Part shown: piece by piece, positions 1-7,903 of the stretch | How the letters are laid out: every line of letters begins with the position of its first letter | Numbering within the stretch: position 1 is the stretch's first letter | Assembly (NCBI RefSeq): GCF_946478805.1 | Contig: NZ_CAMLDC010000034.1 | Coordinates: forward strand, 1-28,338 | Direction: 5' to 3' | Length of the DNA: 28,338 bases | From: an uncultured Fluviicola sp. | Lineage (GTDB): Bacteria > Bacteroidota > Bacteroidia > Flavobacteriales > Crocinitomicaceae | Notes under the pieces: generated by a model | Told to the model about the DNA's origin: nothing | The model's input: the letters and a program-made list of their open reading frames with translations, nothing else | The model's database searches: none | Position numbers and translations under genes: made by a program

Positions 1-1
1 T

Positions 2-832
2 TTTAATCACGACATGAAGTTATTGGCATCCTATCAGATTTATCGTTTACATAGTCCGGAAGATGCTGCTGCTATTGAGCAGAAAGATTACATCCTGATC
101 AATTATCCGACCTCCGATTATGCCGGTTACTTGAGGGATCCGGATTATTTCCTGAAAAAGAAAGAACGTGAGAAGCTGACCCAGGAAGCTTACCTGACGG
201 ATTTGGACCGTTATGAGCGCGGTTTGTATTACCCGGTAATCATGAAAGCGAACGGGGTGATCAATGACGAAAAGGACAATCCGTATAGAAGTAAGTATAT
301 CCTGCTAAAAGCAATGGCACAAGCTAAGATGAACGAGGATAAACGCGTTGTTTTGCCAACTTTGGATACTTTGATTGCGCTTTATCCTAAAACACCGGAA
401 GCGGCAAAAGCGGAGGAAATGAAAAAAATTATCCTGAACGGATATTCGAAAAACGAACCGGTTGATTTTGCGGATAATAGTATTTATAAATACGTGGAAG
501 GCGAACCGATGTTTGTCCTGATTTTCCTGACGGATAAGATTAATAATGTAGTTGCCAAAACACGCGTGGTAGATTTCAACAAGGAGTATTACGGCAAGCT
601 TCGCTTGAATGTGACTTCTAAGGTCTTGAAAGATCAGAATGTGATCCTGTTGAAACAGTTCAAGGATGAAATCGAGGCGGCTTCCTATGTTTCCATGTAT
701 AAACGGACACGTAACCACTTATTGGATATGCAAAAAATGAAAATTTTATTCATTTCCGAGAAAAATTTGCTTACCTTATTTGAAACAAGTAAACTGGAGG
801 AATACCAGTTATTCTTTGACGAGAAGTATTGA
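2..832 (+). CDS. SprE/PorW-like gliding motility and type IX secretion protein, C-terminal part
   Basis: The frame is open from base 2, so the gene starts before the window and only its last 276 codons are seen. The ATG at 14 is an internal methionine. The first half is helical and TPR-like (segments such as KYILLKAMAQAKMNEDKR and LDTLIALYPKTPEAAKAEEM). The last ~120 residues form a compact alpha/beta domain with the pattern V.DFN.EYY..L..., ILLKQF.DEIEAASYVSMY and ISEKNL..L......YQLFFDEKY. I recognise this as the C-terminal domain of the Bacteroidota SprE/PorW family. These are lipoproteins that help couple the T9SS motor to the outer membrane ring. Linkage to atp genes is, from memory, common in Flavobacteriia. 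The T9SS sorting domains elsewhere in this window agree with a working T9SS. The family call is from pattern recognition only. Confidence 0.75.
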   Translation, partial: FNHDMKLLASYQIYRLHSPEDAAAIEQKDYILINYPTSDYAGYLRDPDYFLKKKEREKLTQEAYLTDLDRYERGLYYPVIMKANGVINDEKDNPYRSKYILLKAMAQAKMNEDKRVVLPTLDTLIALYPKTPEAAKAEEMKKIILNGYSKNEPVDFADNSIYKYVEGEPMFVLIFLTDKINNVVAKTRVVDFNKEYYGKLRLNVTSKVLKDQNVILLKQFKDEIEAASYVSMYKRTRNHLLDMQKMKILFISEKNLLTLFETSKLEEYQLFFDEKY

Positions 833-847
833 TTCAAACAAGGTATC

Positions 848-1093
848 ATGGAAGAAAAACCGGAAGAAAAGCCGAAAAAACAGGTTAAGAATTATGTTCG
901 TTTGACAGGAGCAGCATTTCAAATGGCCGGAACAATCGTAGCCACAGCTTTCCTTGGTGTGTGGCTGGATAAAAAATTCAATGCGGGAGGAAATATGTGG
1001 ACACTGATCTGCACGCTCACCGGAGTGGTGGTATCCATGTATTTGATCATCAAGGAAGTAATCAATATCTCTAAAGAAAAAGAAGATGAATAA
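848..1093 (+). CDS. AtpZ/AtpI family small membrane protein
   Basis: This 81-residue protein has a charged Lys/Glu/Pro-rich head (residues 1-15), then two hydrophobic helices (about 22-41 and 50-70) joined by a short loop with WLDKKFNAGG, and a charged tail. This is the typical plan of AtpZ/AtpI proteins encoded at the front of F-ATP synthase operons, which are thought to help c-ring assembly or Mg/Ca transport. It starts 15 bases after the previous stop and overlaps the next gene by 8 bases, so the three genes are very likely one transcript. The position just ahead of atpB supports the call. Confidence 0.8.
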   Translation: MEEKPEEKPKKQVKNYVRLTGAAFQMAGTIVATAFLGVWLDKKFNAGGNMWTLICTLTGVVVSMYLIIKEVINISKEKEDE

Positions 1094-1454
1094 ACGCCTG
1101 GGTGCATTTTTGAGTTTAATTATTATTGCCGCTGTTTATTTTGTATTAATAGGTATAAACCGACAATGGCAAATTCCAATAAATCACTTGGTTGGTATTG
1201 GAGGTTTGCTGGTGATCTTCTTTTCCAGTACAGCGATCATGATGTCAGGGTCGAAGGCAACAGCGGAATCACAAGCGCAACGATTTGTTCTGGGAACAGC
1301 CATTCAAATGATTCTGATCCTGTTTTTCGTGCTCATCATAAAATACGTTTGGAAGGATTCCTTTCAGGAATTCGTGTGGTACTTTATGAGTTTCTTTATC
1401 ATTATGCTTTTCACTCAGGCGACTTGGATGTTGCTGAAAGTGCGGAAATCTTGA
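1086..1454 (+). CDS. Small four-helix membrane protein of the ATP synthase cluster (AtpI-like)
   Basis: This 122-residue protein is almost wholly hydrophobic, with four predicted membrane helices (about 6-23, 35-53, 69-88, 93-115) and short charged loops such as GSKATAESQAQRF. It overlaps the upstream atpZ-like gene by 8 bases, which suggests translational coupling. Its place between atpZ and atpB matches the position of AtpI-type accessory proteins or of an unnamed Flavobacteriia membrane protein at this locus. No catalytic motif is visible. A stem-loop follows the stop, so the unit may end here, with atpB driven by its own promoter. The function is inferred from context only. Confidence 0.7.
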   Translation: MNKRLGAFLSLIIIAAVYFVLIGINRQWQIPINHLVGIGGLLVIFFSSTAIMMSGSKATAESQAQRFVLGTAIQMILILFFVLIIKYVWKDSFQEFVWYFMSFFIIMLFTQATWMLLKVRKS

Positions 1455-1458
1455 CCAA

Positions 1459-1482
1459 ATAGATGGATGTCTATCCGTCTAT
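1459..1482 (+). terminator. Weak stem-loop after the atpZ-like unit
   Basis: Arms ATAGATGGAT and ATCCGTCTAT pair over 10 positions (one G-U) around a GTCT loop, five bases after the stop codon. Only a short T run (ATTT) follows, so termination may be partial. It separates the SprE/atpZ transcript from the atpB promoter about 200 bases downstream. Confidence 0.4.
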
Positions 1483-1748
1483 TTCACATCGCAGATTCGT
1501 GTTTTTTGAGTGTAAAACCAAAATCACTTCTTTTCAAATAGCTCTTTTTTGCCAGTTGCTGAAGATGGCACTTGATGAATTTAATTTCACGGAATAAACT
1601 TATCAAAATCATTTTTTTCAAACATGGTATCACTCTTTACCTTGAATGCGGTAAAAAAGGGATTTGTTTGCAATTTTTTCTTGGTCTTTCTGAAAGATTC
1701 ACTACCTTTGCGCCAAAATTTAGGGTTTTATCTAAATATTAATAAGCG
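1483..1748. other. Intergenic leader region before atpB
   Basis: No coding sequence is supported here. It holds the atpB promoter at 1681-1710 and a small imperfect hairpin near 1636-1656 (TTTACC and GGTAAA around an 8-base loop) upstream of it. The rest is AT-rich with no further structure that I can defend. Confidence 0.5.
1681..1710 (+). promoter_or_regulatory. Bacteroidota-type promoter of atpB
   Basis: TTG at 1681-1683 is followed after exactly 19 bases by TACCTTTG at 1703-1710. This is a full match to the Bacteroidota -33/-7 pattern (TTG, 17-23 bp, TAnnTTTG). The predicted transcript start is near 1717, giving a leader of about 30 bases before the ATG at 1749. Confidence 0.7.
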
Positions 1749-2903
1749 ATGTCATTAATTTTCAGTGCAAAACGATTTTTTACATTAATTGCGGCAATGG
1801 TCATCTTGACCCCAACTTATGCCTTTCATCCGGGAGAAACTATCCCAGAAGAAGAGTTTGAAGTAGGGGAAATGATTATGCACCACATTTCTGATGCGCA
1901 CGAATGGCATTTGTGGGGAGGTCACCATGATGGGGTTTCCATCTATCTTCCCATCATCTTGATGGATGGTGGTTTGAAAACCTTTTCTTCTAAACATTTT
2001 TATCATGGATCTACTAAGACTGCGGTCGTAGATTCTACAGGTAAAACGGTTAAGTATGTTCTTGGTTCTGGTCCTGCTGCCGGTTATGGAATGTTCGAAG
2101 AAGAAATTTACAAGCTGGAAGGCGGCGAATTGAAGTTTTCGAAATTAGAAAAAAACAAGAAAGGGGAGGAAAAACTTGTTTACAGCGCTACTCCGGTAAA
2201 TGCTTCACCATTTGATTTTTCCATTACAAAGAACGTTCTGTCTTTGTTTATGGGTGCGGTTCTGATTTTATTGATCTTGGGTAATGTTGCCCGCTTCTAC
2301 AAAAAGAACGGTCCGGTTGCTCCAAAAGGATTGGCAAAGTATTTAGAAGTATTGATCGTGATGGTTCGGGATGATATTGCCAAAGCAAACATCAATCACC
2401 ACAAATACAAGAAGTATGTTCCGTATTTATTGACGATTTTCTTCTTTATTTTCATTAATAACTTGCTTGGTTTGGTTCCATTCCTTCCGGGAGGAGCAAA
2501 CCTGACAGGTAATATTACAGTGACTTTATTCCTGTCTGTTGCTACTTTGGCGGTGACAGTTTTTTCAGGGAATAGAAATTACTGGGGTCATATTTTTGCA
2601 ATGCCGGGGGTTCCTGTCGCATTGTTGCCAATTATGATTTTAATTGAGATAGTCGGAATTTTCACAAAGCCATTTGCATTGATGGTTCGTTTGTTTGCGA
2701 ACATGACTGCTGGTCACATCATCGTATTGGCATTGATTTCAATCATTTTTATTAATCAGAATGCATCCTGGGGAGGATTGTCCGTTCCTATGGCCTTGTT
2801 TATTTCTGTTTTAGAGTTGCTGGTGGCATTCTTACAAGCTTTCTTGTTTGCAATGTTATCCGCTTTGTTTATCGGTGCAGCTGTAGAAGAAGCACACCAT
2901 TAA
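1749..2903 (+). CDS. atpB: F-type ATP synthase subunit a
   Basis: Subunit a forms the proton half-channels beside the c-ring in the inner membrane. The protein is 384 residues, longer than the ~270 of E. coli. Residues 1-25 look like a signal peptide (cleavage likely after TYA), followed by an extra periplasmic region (about 26-160) with a His-rich stretch at 45-60. The membrane core follows from about 162. The essential arginine is R314 in LMVRLFANMTAGH, and the last helices (E299, E356 and the region 350-380) match the family. It has its own promoter and leads the a-c-b-delta-alpha-gamma cluster. The long N-terminal extension is usual in Bacteroidota subunit a. Confidence 0.96.
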   Translation: MSLIFSAKRFFTLIAAMVILTPTYAFHPGETIPEEEFEVGEMIMHHISDAHEWHLWGGHHDGVSIYLPIILMDGGLKTFSSKHFYHGSTKTAVVDSTGKTVKYVLGSGPAAGYGMFEEEIYKLEGGELKFSKLEKNKKGEEKLVYSATPVNASPFDFSITKNVLSLFMGAVLILLILGNVARFYKKNGPVAPKGLAKYLEVLIVMVRDDIAKANINHHKYKKYVPYLLTIFFFIFINNLLGLVPFLPGGANLTGNITVTLFLSVATLAVTVFSGNRNYWGHIFAMPGVPVALLPIMILIEIVGIFTKPFALMVRLFANMTAGHIIVLALISIIFINQNASWGGLSVPMALFISVLELLVAFLQAFLFAMLSALFIGAAVEEAHH

Positions 2904-2929
2904 TTAGTAATTTTTTAATACATATATAG

Positions 2930-3142
2930 ATGTACGGAAGTATCGCAGCAATCGGAGCAGGTCTTGCAGTTTTAGGCGCAGGATTAGGAATTGGTAAAAT
3001 CGGTGGTTCAGCAATGGACGCAATCGCTCGCCAACCTGAAGCTTCTGGAAAAATTCAAACAGCTATGATTATCGCAGCAGCGTTGATCGAAGGTGTAGCG
3101 CTTTTCGGTGTAGTAGTTGGTCTACTAGGAAACGCGAAGTAA
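2930..3142 (+). CDS. atpE: F-type ATP synthase subunit c
   Basis: The protein is a 70-residue helical hairpin. Helix 1 is glycine-rich (8-30), the polar loop is ARQPEASG (33-40), and helix 2 carries the ion-carrying glutamate E54 in ALIEGVALFG. Compared with sodium-type c subunits (for example Ilyobacter), the Gln of helix 1 is replaced by Ile, and the Ser and Tyr after the Glu are Gly and Phe. I therefore infer proton coupling. The gene lies 26 bases after atpB. A terminator-like hairpin sits directly after its stop, which would favour extra c-subunit message over the genes downstream. Confidence 0.96.
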   Translation: MYGSIAAIGAGLAVLGAGLGIGKIGGSAMDAIARQPEASGKIQTAMIIAAALIEGVALFGVVVGLLGNAK

Positions 3143-3151
3143 TTAAAGAGA

Positions 3152-3188
3152 GCTTGTTGTAACGGTTGGTTGCAACAAGCCCTTTTTT
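3152..3188 (+). terminator. Terminator-like hairpin inside the atp operon (between c and b genes)
   Basis: Arms GCTTGTTGTAAC (3152-3163) and GTTGCAACAAGC (3169-3180) pair over 12 positions with one G-U, around the loop GGTTG, and are followed by CC and six T (3183-3188). This has the form of an intrinsic terminator, yet four more atp genes follow on the same strand. Partial termination or mRNA 3'-end protection are the likely roles. Confidence 0.75.
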
Positions 3189-3218
3189 ACAACAATTGAA
3201 AAATTAAAATAATATATA

Positions 3219-3713
3219 ATGAATTTAATTACACCGGATTTAGGATTACTTTTTTGGACGGGTTTAGTATTCGTTCTTTTGTTGGTTATTCTTACCAAAT
3301 TCATTTGGAAACCAATCTTGGCTTCCGTAAATGCACGTGAGCAAAAGATTACGGATGCGTTGGAATTGGCTGAGAAAACAAAAGCTGAAATGCATGCGTT
3401 GCAAGCTGCAAATGAGAATTTGTTAAAAGAAGCGCGTGCTGAGCGTGATGCAATCGTGAAAGATGCGAAAGAAACGGCGACTAAAATGGTTGAGGATGCT
3501 AAGAATGCTGCGAAATCAGAAGCAAACAAAATCGTTGAGTCGGCTCGTGCTACAATCAATACAGAAAAAACTGCTGCAATCGCGGAATTGAAAAATCAGG
3601 TTGCTGCAATCTCGTTGGAAATCGCTGAGAAAATCATTCGTGGAGAGTTGTCTTCAGATGAGAAACAAAAGGCGTTGGCTGAGAAAATGGCAGGTGATAT
3701 TAACTTGAACTAA
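3219..3713 (+). CDS. atpF: F-type ATP synthase subunit b
   Basis: This is the peripheral stalk subunit. The 164 residues comprise one N-terminal membrane helix (about 9-28, LLFWTGLVFVLLLVILTKF), followed by IWKPI and a long charged coiled coil rich in Ala, Glu and Lys. Length and layout match the family (about 160). It follows the hairpin after atpE by 30 bases and precedes atpH by 9. The sequence just before the ATG is AT-rich with no Shine-Dalgarno, as is normal in this phylum. Confidence 0.95.
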   Translation: MNLITPDLGLLFWTGLVFVLLLVILTKFIWKPILASVNAREQKITDALELAEKTKAEMHALQAANENLLKEARAERDAIVKDAKETATKMVEDAKNAAKSEANKIVESARATINTEKTAAIAELKNQVAAISLEIAEKIIRGELSSDEKQKALAEKMAGDINLN

Positions 3714-3722
3714 TCGATAGAA

Positions 3723-4256
3723 ATGAAGATTTCGAAATCAGCTTCCCGTTACGCACAAGCTTTGTTGGATCTTGCGATTGAACAGAACAAGCTGGATGCT
3801 GTGGCGGCAGATATGAAATACATGGCAACTGTTTGTGCTGAAAATCCGGAATTGGAACTGATGCTTCAAAGTCCGGTTGTGAAGGCAGATAAAAAGCTTT
3901 CTGTATTGAATGCAATATTTGACCAGTTTGATCAATTGACGAATTTGTTTGTCGATTTGATCGTGAAAAACGGTCGTGAAGCATATTTGTCACAAATAGC
4001 AGGTTCATTTGATGTACTTTTGAAGGCGCATCAAGGAATTGTTCCGGTAACATTGATCAGTGCTAAAAAATTGGATGATAAAGTGAAGAAAGAGATTGTT
4101 TCTAAAGTTCAGGCTTCCATTACAGGTACTGTAGAGTTGACCGAGAAAATAGATGCGGATCTGATCGGAGGTTTTATTGTCCGTATGGGTGACACTCAAA
4201 TTGATGCATCCGTTGCATCGCAAATTAATAAGTTAAAACAACGTTTAACTAGATAG
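3723..4256 (+). CDS. atpH: F-type ATP synthase subunit delta
   Basis: Delta joins the peripheral stalk (b) to the F1 head. The 177-residue protein has the typical start KISKSASRYAQALLDLA, a helical N-terminal domain (to about 105) and a C-terminal part with LIGGFIVRMGDTQIDASV, which is the conserved delta signature ending. Usual family length is about 175-180. It lies between atpF (9-base gap) and atpA (30-base gap) in the standard gene order. Confidence 0.95.
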   Translation: MKISKSASRYAQALLDLAIEQNKLDAVAADMKYMATVCAENPELELMLQSPVVKADKKLSVLNAIFDQFDQLTNLFVDLIVKNGREAYLSQIAGSFDVLLKAHQGIVPVTLISAKKLDDKVKKEIVSKVQASITGTVELTEKIDADLIGGFIVRMGDTQIDASVASQINKLKQRLTR

Positions 4257-4286
4257 GCGAATTATTCGTCGTTTAAAAAAGAAGAC

Positions 4287-5861
4287 ATGGCAGATGTTAA
4301 ACCAGCAGAAGTTTCTGCGATTTTAAGAGAGCAATTGGCAGGTTTCCGTTCGGAAGCTGAATTGCAGGAAGTAGGTACAGTATTACAGATCGGTGATGGT
4401 ATCGCTCGCGTTTACGGATTGAAAGGTGTTCAGTACGGTGAATTGGTTGAGTTCGAAGGAGCTCTTCAGGGAATCGCTTTGAACTTGGAAGAAGATAACG
4501 TTGGGGTAGTATTATTAGGTCGTTCTTCCGGAGTAAAGGAAGGTGATACGGTAAAACGCTTAAACCGTATTGCTTCTGTAAACGTTGGTGAAGGAATGGT
4601 TGGTCGTGTTGTGGATACTATCGGTAACCCAATCGACGGTAAAGGACCGATCACCGGACAATTGTACGAAATGCCGATTGAGCGTAAAGCTCCGGGGGTT
4701 ATTTTCCGTCAACCGGTTACTGAACCTCTTCAAACAGGTATCAAAGCAATTGATGCGATGATTCCGATCGGACGTGGGCAACGTGAGTTGATCATTGGTG
4801 ACCGTCAAACAGGAAAAACAACTGTTGCAATTGACGCGATCATCAACCAAAAAGAATTTTACGACCGTGGCGAACCGGTTTTTTGTATCTATGTAGCAAT
4901 AGGACAAAAAGGTTCAACGGTTGCAGGAATAGTTAAGAAATTAGAAGATGCAGGTGCAATGGCTTACACGGTAATCGTTGCTGCAAATGCTTCTGATCCG
5001 GCTCCAATGCAATTTTATGCTCCGATGACAGGTGCTGCAATTGGTGAGTTCTTCCGTGATTCAGGACGTCCTGCATTGATCGTATTTGATGATTTGTCGA
5101 AACAAGCGGTAGCTTACCGTGAGGTTTCCTTGTTGTTGCGTCGTCCTCCGGGCCGTGAGGCTTACCCGGGTGACGTATTCTACCTTCACTCCCGTTTATT
5201 GGAGCGTGCGGCGAAAATCATCGCTGATGACAACATCGCACAACAAATGAACGACCTTCCTGAGTCTATCAAAGGATTGGTTAAAGGTGGCGGTTCATTG
5301 ACAGCACTTCCAATTATCGAAACACAAGCGGGTGACGTTTCTGCATATATCCCGACAAACGTAATTTCGATTACGGATGGTCAGATCTTCTTGGAAGGTG
5401 ATTTATTCAACGCCGGTATCCGCCCTGCAATTAACGTTGGTATCTCGGTATCCCGTGTAGGTGGTAACGCACAGATTAAATCGATGAAGAAAGTTGCCGG
5501 TACATTGAAATTAGATCAGGCGCAATACCGTGAATTGGAAGCCTTTGCTAAATTCGGTTCGGATTTGGATGCAGCTACTAAGTCTGTTTTGGACAAAGGT
5601 GCACGCAACCTGGAAATCTTGAAACAACGTGAAGGAGATCCATACCCGGTAGAAAAGCAAATTGCAATTATCTACGTTGGTACAAAAGGATTGATGCAAA
5701 ACGTTCCGGTAAACAAAGTAAAAGAATTCGAAAAAGAATACCTGGACTTTTTAGAGGCAAAACATTCAGATGTTTTGGTTCGCTTGAAAGCTGGAAAATA
5801 CGAAGATGCTGATACAGATCTTTTAGGGAAAGTTGCGAAAGAGATCGCTGCGAAATATTAA
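4287..5861 (+). CDS. atpA: F-type ATP synthase subunit alpha
   Basis: This is a non-catalytic nucleotide-binding subunit of F1. Its 524 residues hold an N-terminal beta-barrel domain, Walker A GDRQTGKT at 171-178, a Walker B region [17 protein letters not shown] near 263-279, and the conserved SVSRVGG with the arginine that reaches into the catalytic site (R390). The C-terminal helical domain is complete. It is the best conserved gene of the window. No beta subunit gene follows; in Flavobacteriia atpD and atpC usually lie elsewhere on the chromosome. Confidence 0.98.
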   Translation: MADVKPAEVSAILREQLAGFRSEAELQEVGTVLQIGDGIARVYGLKGVQYGELVEFEGALQGIALNLEEDNVGVVLLGRSSGVKEGDTVKRLNRIASVNVGEGMVGRVVDTIGNPIDGKGPITGQLYEMPIERKAPGVIFRQPVTEPLQTGIKAIDAMIPIGRGQRELIIGDRQTGKTTVAIDAIINQKEFYDRGEPVFCIYVAIGQKGSTVAGIVKKLEDAGAMAYTVIVAANASDPAPMQFYAPMTGAAIGEFFRDSGRPALIVFDDLSKQAVAYREVSLLLRRPPGREAYPGDVFYLHSRLLERAAKIIADDNIAQQMNDLPESIKGLVKGGGSLTALPIIETQAGDVSAYIPTNVISITDGQIFLEGDLFNAGIRPAINVGISVSRVGGNAQIKSMKKVAGTLKLDQAQYRELEAFAKFGSDLDAATKSVLDKGARNLEILKQREGDPYPVEKQIAIIYVGTKGLMQNVPVNKVKEFEKEYLDFLEAKHSDVLVRLKAGKYEDADTDLLGKVAKEIAAKY

Positions 5862-5868
5862 TTAATTG

Positions 5869-5934
5869 AGAATTGAAAAATTGAGAATGTAAAAGGGGAA
5901 TTATAAAACTTCTCAATTTTACATTTTCAATTCT
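5869..5934. repeat. Compound inverted repeat between atpA and atpG
   Basis: The outer arms AGAATTGAAAA (5869-5879) and TTTTCAATTCT (5924-5934) are perfectly complementary. Inside lie two more arm pairs: TTGAGAA (5881-5887) with TTCTCAA (5910-5916), and TGTAAAA (5888-5894) with TTTTACA (5917-5923). The inner pairs cross each other, so only one can form at a time unless a pseudoknot forms. There is no T tract, so it is unlikely to be a simple terminator. Confidence 0.6.
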
Positions 5935-5945
5935 AAATTATAGCT

Positions 5946-6821
5946 ATGGCTAATTTAAAGGAAATACGAAATCGAATTACTTCAGTAGGATCTACGATGC
6001 AGATTACGTCTGCAATGAAAATGGTTTCTGCTGCAAAGTTAAAGCGTGCGCAAGATGCAATTACGCAAATGCGTCCGTATGCTGAGAAATTGCAGGAGAT
6101 TTTGGGTAATTTGACTGCTTCGTTGGATATTTCAGAAAATGCATTGGCTGCTGCCCGCCCGGTTGAAAAGGTGTTGATCATTGCCATTACTTCCAATCGT
6201 GGATTGTGTGGTGGATTCAATAACAACATCATCAAACGTGTGAACCTGGCAATCACTGAAGAGTATTCGAATGCAAACGTAAGTCTTCTTTGTTTAGGAA
6301 AGAAAGCAAAAGATGCGTTCAAACGTTCAGATATGTACTTCGATATTTCCGGAACGGGAATCTCAGAAGATATTTTCGCGGACTTGTCTTTTGGAAATGT
6401 TTCTTTTATTGCTGAGTATGCAATGAAGGCATTCCTGGATAAGAAATTTGATAAAGTGGTTGTGATTTACAATAGCTTCATCAATGCAGCATCTCAGGAA
6501 GTGAAAGAAGAACAATTGCTGCCAATCGTTCCAACGGAACAAAAAGAGGATAAACAAGCTGGAGATTACATCTTCGAACCTTCGAAGGAAGAGATCGTAG
6601 AAGAGTTGATCCCGAAATCCTTGAAGATCCAATTGTTCAAAGCTTTGTTGGATTCCAATGCGTCAGAACATGGTGCACGTATGACAGCAATGCATAAAGC
6701 AACAGATAACGCAAAAGAATTACAACGTAGTTTGAAACTAAGCTACAACAAAGCACGTCAGGCTGCTATTACAAACGAGATCCTGGAAATCGTTGGTGGT
6801 GCGGAAGCATTGAATGGATAG
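5946..6821 (+). CDS. atpG: F-type ATP synthase subunit gamma
   Basis: Gamma is the central rotating shaft of F1. The 291-residue protein starts MANLKEIRNRITSVGSTMQITSAMKMVSAAKLKRAQ, the usual first helix that enters the alpha/beta head. It contains the Rossmann-like middle part with ITSNRGLCGGFN. It ends with the second long helix, including ARMTAMHKATDNA, and TNEILEIVGGAEAL, the family signature. It is separated from atpA by an 84-base gap holding an inverted repeat, and it is followed by a good intrinsic terminator, so it closes the operon. Confidence 0.97.
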   Translation: MANLKEIRNRITSVGSTMQITSAMKMVSAAKLKRAQDAITQMRPYAEKLQEILGNLTASLDISENALAAARPVEKVLIIAITSNRGLCGGFNNNIIKRVNLAITEEYSNANVSLLCLGKKAKDAFKRSDMYFDISGTGISEDIFADLSFGNVSFIAEYAMKAFLDKKFDKVVVIYNSFINAASQEVKEEQLLPIVPTEQKEDKQAGDYIFEPSKEEIVEELIPKSLKIQLFKALLDSNASEHGARMTAMHKATDNAKELQRSLKLSYNKARQAAITNEILEIVGGAEALNG

Positions 6822-6861
6822 GAAAACGACAATGTAGTCCTAGAAAAATACTTAATACGGA

Positions 6862-6892
6862 AAGGCTTTCAAGAAATTGAGAGCCTTTTTTT
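6862..6892 (+). terminator. Intrinsic terminator after atpG
   Basis: Arms AAGGCTTTC and GAGAGCCTT pair over nine positions (one G-U) around an 8-base loop, followed by seven T (6886-6892). It ends the atp operon and faces the convergent minus-strand gene at 6926. Confidence 0.8.
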
Positions 6893-6925
6893 GTGGGTAA
6901 TCATAAAACACAAGGCTGTTTTTTA

Positions 6926-7582
6926 TCAAATACCAATGCGTAGACCTGCAAAGAGGCTTCCCCTGACAACCGTTTCATGTCCTCCTTTGAATGTTTTACC
7001 TGCTGTTGAGTAATTTATAAAGTTCCATCGGTCATAGCTTGTAAAAAGACCATAGCCGATATAATAATCTACGCAGAAGTGTCTCCCCACATTAAAGAAA
7101 CAACCGGCTTCTACCTTATAGGAGAACTCATTGCGATTGGAACCGATCCAAACACCATTATAGTAAAAAAGAGCATCTTTATCTGCATTGTAGTAGCGAC
7201 GATGATTAATCCCCAGTCCAATAAAGAAGAAATCCAATTTTCTAATGGGTAAGAAACGGAATGCGAGTGAAAAGCTATAGCGGGTATCTTGGGGTTTATT
7301 TCTTTTGACATACTGTTCCCCTTTCCAATACTTCAGTGCATAAAGATCATCAAATGTTAAGCCGACACCGAATTCCAGGCTTATCCGTTCATTCAATAAT
7401 TGTTCATAATAGAAAGCAAGATTTCCTCTGAAGATATCAGTTACCCCGATTTTGAACCGGTAATTTCGATAATTGAAATTTTTATTGTCCGGTTGCTCCA
7501 CAAGAAAATAATCTCTTGATTGAGAGTAACAACTGGCTCCCAGAAAAAGAAAAAGGATGGTTGGGATTGATTTCAGCAGCAT
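6926..7582 (-). CDS. Predicted outer-membrane beta-barrel-like exported protein
   Basis: I do not recognise a named family. The 218-residue protein begins with a signal peptide (MLLKSIPTILFLFLGASCYSQ). The cysteine at 18 might make it a lipoprotein, but no clean lipobox is seen. The rest is rich in aromatic residues in alternating patterns (FKIGVTDIFRGNLAFYYEQ, ISLEFGVGLTF, YSFSLAFRFLP, FVIGLG-like strands). It ends in VRGSLFAGLRIGI, as expected for a small porin-fold or OMP_b-brl protein with about eight strands. It is convergent to atpG. A broken open frame ends 9 bases upstream of its start on the same strand, so it may once have been second in a small operon. Confidence 0.65.
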   Translation of the reverse strand: MLLKSIPTILFLFLGASCYSQSRDYFLVEQPDNKNFNYRNYRFKIGVTDIFRGNLAFYYEQLLNERISLEFGVGLTFDDLYALKYWKGEQYVKRNKPQDTRYSFSLAFRFLPIRKLDFFFIGLGINHRRYYNADKDALFYYNGVWIGSNRNEFSYKVEAGCFFNVGRHFCVDYYIGYGLFTSYDRWNFINYSTAGKTFKGGHETVVRGSLFAGLRIGI

Positions 7583-7591
7583 AAGTCTTAA

Positions 7592-7824
7592 TTATAGAAT
7601 GGTTATTTCCATTTTGGTTGGAAAAATACCCAAAAGTTTGTAAACCTCGTACCCTTCAGGAAAAGTATATTCGTCAAAGTAGATCGGGATACTGTTTGGA
7701 ATCTCAATCTCTATTTCTTGTCGGGACGGATACTTCGAAAAAGACCTTGGAAGTTTTGCGGGGTTTCAAGATCTCTAATCTTCAGAAAGACCTCCGAATT
7801 GCCCGTATTTACTCGGAAAATCGC
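7592..7824 (-). pseudogene. Frameshifted coding remnant upstream of the barrel gene
   Basis: Two overlapping minus-strand frames together read like one protein. The upstream frame (7711-7824) gives 37 residues including GNSEVFLKIRDLETPQNFQG and ends at TAG. The downstream frame (7592-7765) continues with EIEIEIPNSIPIYFDEYTF and PEGYEVYKLLGIFP, and stops 9 bases before the ATG of the next gene. Neither frame has a convincing start, and an in-frame TAA lies at 7825-7827. I infer a decayed gene with a frameshift near 7715-7765. A plus-strand TTG-started frame across the same bases reads less like a protein. The family is unknown. Confidence 0.4.
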
Positions 7825-7870
7825 TTAAAGCTCATCAAATAAATAACAGATTTTAAGTAAAAATATCCTA

Positions 7871-7888
7871 AATATCTTCCAAGATATT
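7871..7888. repeat. Perfect short palindrome
   Basis: AATATCTTCCAAGATATT consists of two perfect 8-base arms around CC. It could be an operator or a small hairpin. It lies in the gap between the decayed frames and about 400 bases upstream of the SPFH gene. Confidence 0.6.
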
Positions 7889-7903
7889 GCAGGTTATATA
7901 CAT

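Noticed and set aside
2930..3142. Possible sodium-driven ATP synthase
   Set aside because: The c subunit lacks the Gln, Ser and Tyr sodium ligands, so proton coupling is the better reading.
7618..7842. Plus-strand 74-residue frame with a TTG start
   Set aside because: It has a weak start, no promoter and an unconvincing amino-acid pattern; the minus-strand reading of the same bases looks much more like protein.
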